Positions 62,268 through 64,000 of a stretch of DNA of 64,000 nucleotides are shown piece by piece. A program made the translations under genes and the position numbers. This stretch comes from Streptomyces sp. CB01373 (GTDB lineage: Bacteria; Actinomycetota; Actinomycetes; Streptomycetales; Streptomycetaceae). The notes under the pieces are model-generated. The model made no database searches, was not told the DNA's origin, and saw only the letters and a program-made list of their open reading frames with translations. The stretch covers positions 124,001-188,000 of the forward strand of contig NZ_NNBK01000007.1 of NCBI RefSeq assembly GCF_002803075.1. Direction: 5' to 3'. Within the stretch, counting starts at the first letter, position 1. Each line of letters starts with the position of its first letter.

Positions 62268-62859
62268 CACCACCGTTCGGCCGTCATCGGCCCCCGACAC
62301 AGCGAAGATCCTGATCGCCGGGGGCTTCGGGGTCGGCAAGACCACCATGGTCGGTTCGGTCAGCGAGATCGTCCCGCTGCGCACCGAGGAGCCGCTGACC
62401 GCCGCGGGCCTGGGCGTCGACGACCTCGACGGCATCGAGCACAAGCAAGCCACCACCGTGGCCCTGGACTTCGGCCGGATCACGGTGAGTTCGGACCTTG
62501 TGCTGTATCTCTTCGGCACACCTGGTCAGCAGCGGTTCTGGTTCATGTGGAACGACCTGGCCGTGGGCGCGCTCGGCGCGGTCGTCCTGATAGACGTCCG
62601 CCGGCCGGAGACCAGCTTCGCCGCCATCGACTTCTTCGAGAGCCGGAACATTCCGTTCGTCGTCGGCGTCAACGGCTTCCACGGAGAGCACCCCTATCCG
62701 CCGGAGGAGATCCGGGAGTCCCTGACGCTGCCCGAACACGCCCAGGTCATGCTGTGCGACGCACGTGACCGCGAGTCGTGCCGGGACATCCTGATCGCCC
62801 TGGTGGACCAGTTGATCGCCTCAGCCGCCCAGGCGGACACAGCCGGGCTTGCCGGGTGA
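62254..62859 (+). CDS. cvnD: Conservon small GTPase (CvnD type)
   Basis: The 201-residue G protein has a P-loop GGFGVGKTT (near 25), a switch region FGTPGQQRFWFMW (near 90) and a variant base-recognition motif VNGFHG in place of NKxD, all typical of CvnD and MglA-like proteins in Streptomyces. TTG 62254 is the start: GAGGGACGG precedes it and no other in-frame start fits; it lies inside the end of cvnC. It completes the conservon. Confidence 0.94.
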   Translation: MTGSDTTVRPSSAPDTAKILIAGGFGVGKTTMVGSVSEIVPLRTEEPLTAAGLGVDDLDGIEHKQATTVALDFGRITVSSDLVLYLFGTPGQQRFWFMWNDLAVGALGAVVLIDVRRPETSFAAIDFFESRNIPFVVGVNGFHGEHPYPPEEIRESLTLPEHAQVMLCDARDRESCRDILIALVDQLIASAAQADTAGLAG

Positions 62860-62978
62860 GGACGGGCAGGTGAGCGGACTCGGCCGGTGTCCGGCGGCAG
62901 GCGTTGTCCAGCCCGGGTCCGAAGGCCGGGCCGACACCGACTCTCCTGTGGCACCCCCGGTTCGCCGAACCCCGGACG

Positions 62979-63785
62979 TCAGCAATACGGTGGCTGATTG
63001 GTCAGGGACGCCGCCACCCGCATCCACACGCCGAACAGCCGATAAAGGCCGGGCAGAGCGCCCTGTGCCTGAACGGTCCGGCTGTCCACCGAGGTGACTC
63101 CCGGGATTCCCAGCAGCGTCGAGGCCACGGAGGCCGACTGCCAGCGAACAGTGAGGGTTGACGGGTCCGCGGCGGGTGCCGATGCCCTCGGCGGTGCGGA
63201 GAGAGCAGTAGCGACCGTTTCCTCGATGGCCGCGCGTGCTTCTTCCGGCCGGCGCAGATCCGCCGCGAACCGGTCCCGCGCGTCCTTCACGGCCACGGTG
63301 CTCACCGACGGGTCCCATTCCGTCATCTCCGTGCACGCGCAGTCGTCACCGGTGAGGACCGCCACCGGAACGCCGATGGCAGCCGCAGTGGCGTGGGCCA
63401 GGCCGATCTCCCCGACAGGTCGGCCGTCCAGCCACATGTCCTCGATCTCGTGGCCCATGAAGCTGTGACTCAGCACACCGAGTGCCCCGGCCCGGGAGTG
63501 GTAGCCGACACAGATCACGGCATCGTGCTCGGGGGTGAGACCTTCGAGCATGCCCATCTGCTTGGGCCTGCCACGGATGAGGCGGGCTGCGGGATGCAGG
63601 GCCTCGGGCAGGATGTTGCGCATCGGTCCGTGCCCGTCGTTGACGGTGACCTCGGTGGCTCCAGCGGCAACGGCACCACGGACGGCCGCGTTGACGTCCT
63701 CCGCCATCATCAGCCGTCCACGCTCGTAGTCCCGGCCGCCGGGCTGGACATCCTCGGCGTCGACGAGCCCCGTGACGAGTCGCAC
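62979..63785 (-). pseudogene. M55 D-aminopeptidase gene lacking its N-terminus
   Basis: The 268-residue frame matches the DppA/M55 family from TGLVDAEDVQPGGRDYERGR onward: VTVNDGHGPMRNI (zinc His), CVGYHSRAGA (His), GEIGLAHATAAAIGVPV (Glu). The first strand, which normally reads SADMEG and gives two zinc-binding acids, is absent, and no upstream frame holds it. Sequence before 63785 is unrelated. A GTG at 63785 has no ribosome binding site. The protein, if made, would lack part of its metal site, so I treat it as broken. Confidence 0.7.
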
Positions 63786-63797
63786 TGCCGAAGGATG

Positions 63798-63817
63798 CCA
63801 GGTCCCACAGGACCTGG
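63798..63817 (-). terminator. Hairpin between the membrane-protein gene and the M55 fragment
   Basis: CCAGGTCC (63798-63805) and GGACCTGG (63810-63817) form a perfect eight-base stem with a CACA loop, five bases after the stop of the minus-strand gene that enters from the right edge. Confidence 0.55.
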
Positions 63818-63821
63818 ACCG

Positions 63822-64000
63822 CTATCTCCGGCGGCCGGCGCGAGCGAGGCCGGCCAGGTATCTGATCAGGCCCAGGGTCGCGGTGGCGAGGAGCCCACCG
63901 ACGCCTGCCCGGGCGCTGCTTCCCAGGAGGGTGTCCGTGGGCAGCTTTCCCACCGCGTAGAGGCTGAGCAGCGCCAGCACGAAGAACGAGAGGACGGCCG
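63822..64000 (-). CDS. C-terminus of a small membrane protein, cut by the window edge
   Basis: On the minus strand, 58 residues end at TAG 63822. They read VLSFFVLALLSLYAVGKLPT, then AGVGGLLATATLGLIRYLAG and a basic tail LARAGRRR. Two membrane helices are evident. A hairpin follows the stop, which supports a real gene end. The family cannot be told from this piece. Confidence 0.45.
   Translation of the reverse strand, partial: AVLSFFVLALLSLYAVGKLPTDTLLGSSARAGVGGLLATATLGLIRYLAGLARAGRRR

Overview
The window is about 70 percent GC, codons end strongly in G or C, GTG and TTG starts are common, and genes are often coupled by 1 to 4 base overlaps. With the family content (a conservon, a SAV2177-type methyltransferase, DUF305/LVIVD genes, a secreted M28 aminopeptidase, an adenosylcobalamin methylmalonyl-CoA mutase) this points to a Streptomyces or close relative. 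Both edges cut genes: sufC on the left and a small membrane protein on the right. I saw no tRNA, rRNA or CRISPR array.

Layout. 1-441 is the end of sufC. 549-8382 (minus) is a six-gene coupled operon: lipoprotein binding protein, two Dpp-type permeases, a double ATPase, a CocE/NonD hydrolase and a TetR regulator, with a nested inverted-repeat operator before the first gene. 8657-10751 holds an orphan cytochrome oxidase subunit I and a small membrane protein. 10770-14414 carries MarR, a FUSC transporter and an HdeD-like protein with a heptad repeat.

14500-21460 is scarred by recombination: a cyclophilin fragment, a methyltransferase, an IS5 remnant and a 2,247 bp IS607-type element (tnpA and tnpB) that splits a gene I can rebuild in frame. 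A decayed DppC-like fragment follows, next to an MFS gene. 22932-25075 has a MetF-like reductase and a tandem universal stress protein, separated by a DevR-like box. 25155-30079 is a PLP-enzyme operon (Y4yA-like decarboxylase, cysteine synthase fused to rhodanese, class V aminotransferase) plus a methyltransferase, with a Zur-like palindrome. 30559-35542 is mutA-mutB-meaB.

35583-41262 contains regulators, a large unknown protein, an isochorismatase-like hydrolase and two more gene remnants. 41394-48554 includes an azoreductase, an anchored hydrolase, an OFA-type MFS transporter with an unlisted 42-residue partner, and an XRE-cupin/EamA/PaiB module. 48709-52770 encodes secreted proteins (M28 aminopeptidase, LVIVD protein, DUF305 lipoprotein).

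52989-57281 has GlxA-type regulator, PhzF, nitrilase, SAV2177-type methyltransferase and DUF5713 genes. 57846-62859 is a sugar-type binding lipoprotein followed by a complete four-gene conservon (kinase, roadblock, DUF742, GTPase). The window ends with an M55 aminopeptidase missing its N-terminus. The most rewarding places to look are the IS607/TnpB element, the PLP operon with the zinc-type box, and the binding protein beside the conservon.
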